Part shown: positions 4,944 through 5,716 of the stretch, one piece after another
Layout: every line of letters starts with the position of its first letter
How positions within the stretch are numbered: position 1 is the stretch's first letter
Assembly: GCA_003218785.1 (NCBI GenBank)
Contig: QHOM01000152.1
Coordinates: 1 to 5,716, forward strand
Direction of reading: 5' to 3'
DNA: 5,716 bases
Source: Verrucomicrobiota bacterium
GTDB lineage: Bacteria; Verrucomicrobiota; Verrucomicrobiia; Chthoniobacterales; UBA10450
Notes under the pieces: model-generated
Database searches by the model: none
What the model was told of the DNA's origin: nothing
Seen by the model: the letters and a program-made list of their open reading frames with translations, nothing else
Program-made: the position numbers and the translations under genes

Positions 4944-5093
4944 CTACGGGCGCGTGATGAGAAGCAGCTTAGACGTATAATCGGCGTTCGAGTTAAACGG
5001 CGGATCGAGATAAACAAGACTGACACTCGCATCCGGGAACCCGTGCCTGTCGCGCAGCCACTCCAAATTGTCGCCGAAATAAAGCCGGTTCAC
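4944..5093 (-). pseudogene. Remnant of a DNA methyltransferase (N-terminal 49 codons with DPPF motif)
   Basis: On the minus strand a GTG at 5093 opens a 49-codon frame ending at TAG 4946-4944. It begins V-NRLYFGDNLEWLRD and contains SLVYLDPPFNSNADY (residues 25-39), the start and catalytic motif IV of beta-class adenine or cytosine-N4 DNA methyltransferases (type III Mod-like, site-specific). Intact members run to several hundred residues, and the target-recognition region and the FxGxG SAM-binding motif are missing. Homology ends after NADY, where the next ten residues look unrelated, and nothing between 4865 and 4943 resumes it. This is therefore a truncated relic, not a working enzyme. An upstream frame stops at 5120-5118 and offers no ATG. 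The rest of the gene was probably lost in a deletion or rearrangement with a breakpoint near 4972. Confidence 0.75.
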
Positions 5094-5280
5094 GCGATTA
5101 TGTTTATCGTAACATCGTCAGGCGCGCTACTTGCTTTGTGATAGCGGGCGAGACTGACGTTGCAACTGCGGCACACGCACAAACGAACCGACTCAGGGTT
5201 CATCGGGACGCGACAAGCCGTGCGACAACACGGTTTCCAAGGTGGCGCAGTCGCGGGCTGACAGTAGGGTCGTTGATTCG

Positions 5281-5716
5281 CTATACCGCGGATTTTCTAC
5301 CGCTTACAATTAATGCCTCTGCCGGGAAACTCATTGTTCCGCTCTCAAAGTATCTCCGTGCTGCATCGGCAACAGCCTGCTTTAGGGTTGGTAGTTGAGC
5401 AGGCGCGACTCCGGTCATTTTTTCCCGCAAAGTTTCGGACATTTCAGTCCGCAACTGCCAGAACTGATCAAATGAGATCGCCGCAGTAATCTGAAAATTC
5501 AGCTGGCGTTCGGTCACATTTTTAGCCTCAGTATTTTCCAGGATTCCAGCCAGCTTACCGGGAACGGCAAAGCGGAACGCATCTGGAGCATCGGGATCCT
5601 GTCGAGGAGACTCGACAAATCGGTCTATCACGTCTGTGACAGTCGAAAAGAAAGGATTAGCTTTCTTTGGACCCCAGACGACAAACGAGACATATCCGTC
5701 CTCGCGAATCACTCTC
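5281..5716 (-). CDS. Class I SAM-dependent methyltransferase, N-terminus outside the window
   Basis: The frame is open to the right edge and ends at TAG 5283-5281, so about 145 C-terminal residues are visible. The first part, RVIREDGYVSFVVWGP, matches the strand-turn-strand after the SAM-binding core of UbiE-like methyltransferases (typically RVLRPGG...VWGP), followed by NPFFSTV. The segment AFRFAVPGKLAGILENTEAKNV matches the late part in which a glycine-containing loop leads to a helix and an (A)GF-V strand, though here the usual AGF reads TEA. The SAM-binding glycine motif is not in view. A GTG at 5712 is possible but is not taken as the start, because conserved sequence continues upstream of it. 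The substrate is unknown. The next feature downstream on the same strand is the DNA methyltransferase remnant, about 190 bp away, with no gene between. Confidence 0.78.
   Translation of the reverse strand, partial: RVIREDGYVSFVVWGPKKANPFFSTVTDVIDRFVESPRQDPDAPDAFRFAVPGKLAGILENTEAKNVTERQLNFQITAAISFDQFWQLRTEMSETLREKMTGVAPAQLPTLKQAVADAARRYFESGTMSFPAEALIVSGRKSAV

Noticed and set aside
5093..5203. Small minus-strand ORF of 36 codons with a C-x-C-x2-C motif, whose stop overlaps the GTG of the methyltransferase remnant (GTGA)
   Set aside because: Very short, no ribosome site, no recognised family, next to a pseudogene; the cysteine pattern and the overlap may be chance.
5094..5280. Gap between the methyltransferase remnant and the SAM methyltransferase checked for the missing methyltransferase sequence or an RNA gene
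   Set aside because: Translations in the frames examined on both strands gave nothing resembling methyltransferase motifs, and no tRNA-like fold was seen.

Overview
The window looks like chromosomal DNA from a Gram-negative bacterium, most likely a soil-type Verrucomicrobiota (Chthoniobacterales / Udaeobacter-like). An lpxD gene shows that lipid A is made. The intergenic spaces carry GC-rich palindromic elements, one of which reads as GILPV...AGETPAWPT when translated, and short degenerate tandem repeats. I associate both with that phylum from memory, so the assignment is an inference. Starts include GTG, and none of the genes has a clear Shine-Dalgarno sequence.

Layout from left to right. 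Positions 1-518 (minus) hold most of a UdgX-type uracil-DNA glycosylase with the KRRIH loop that defines the family; its C-terminus lies outside the window. A palindromic repeat (564-644) ends at the base before the start codon of a complete RimJ/RimL-like GNAT acetyltransferase (645-1172, plus). That gene converges on and overlaps by 41 bp a ParA/Soj ATPase (1132-1857, minus). The ParA keeps its full ATPase core but has lost the usual C-terminal tail and has no parB beside it. A second palindromic repeat (1862-1963) sits directly upstream of parA.

The central part is on the plus strand. A 7-bp tandem repeat precedes an ECHDC3-like crotonase-fold protein (2066-2908) that lacks both canonical hydratase glutamates. 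An 8-bp tandem repeat (2923-2970) separates it from a complete lpxD (2979-3992), the third step of lipid A synthesis. Positions 3993-4360 have no confident gene but hold a possible 55-residue minus-strand membrane peptide and two inverted repeats.

The right part holds a secreted protein with a peptidoglycan-binding domain (4361-4864, plus), a 49-codon remnant of a DNA methyltransferase (4944-5093, minus) that keeps only the start and the DPPF motif, and the C-terminal part of a class I SAM-dependent methyltransferase (5281-5716, minus) that runs off the right edge.

The genes do not form one pathway. DNA repair, acetylation, partitioning, acyl-CoA-type chemistry, lipid A and cell-wall functions sit side by side with frequent strand changes. 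The broken parA, the methyltransferase remnant and the repeats suggest a locus reshaped by small rearrangements. No tRNA, rRNA, CRISPR array or insertion sequence was seen.
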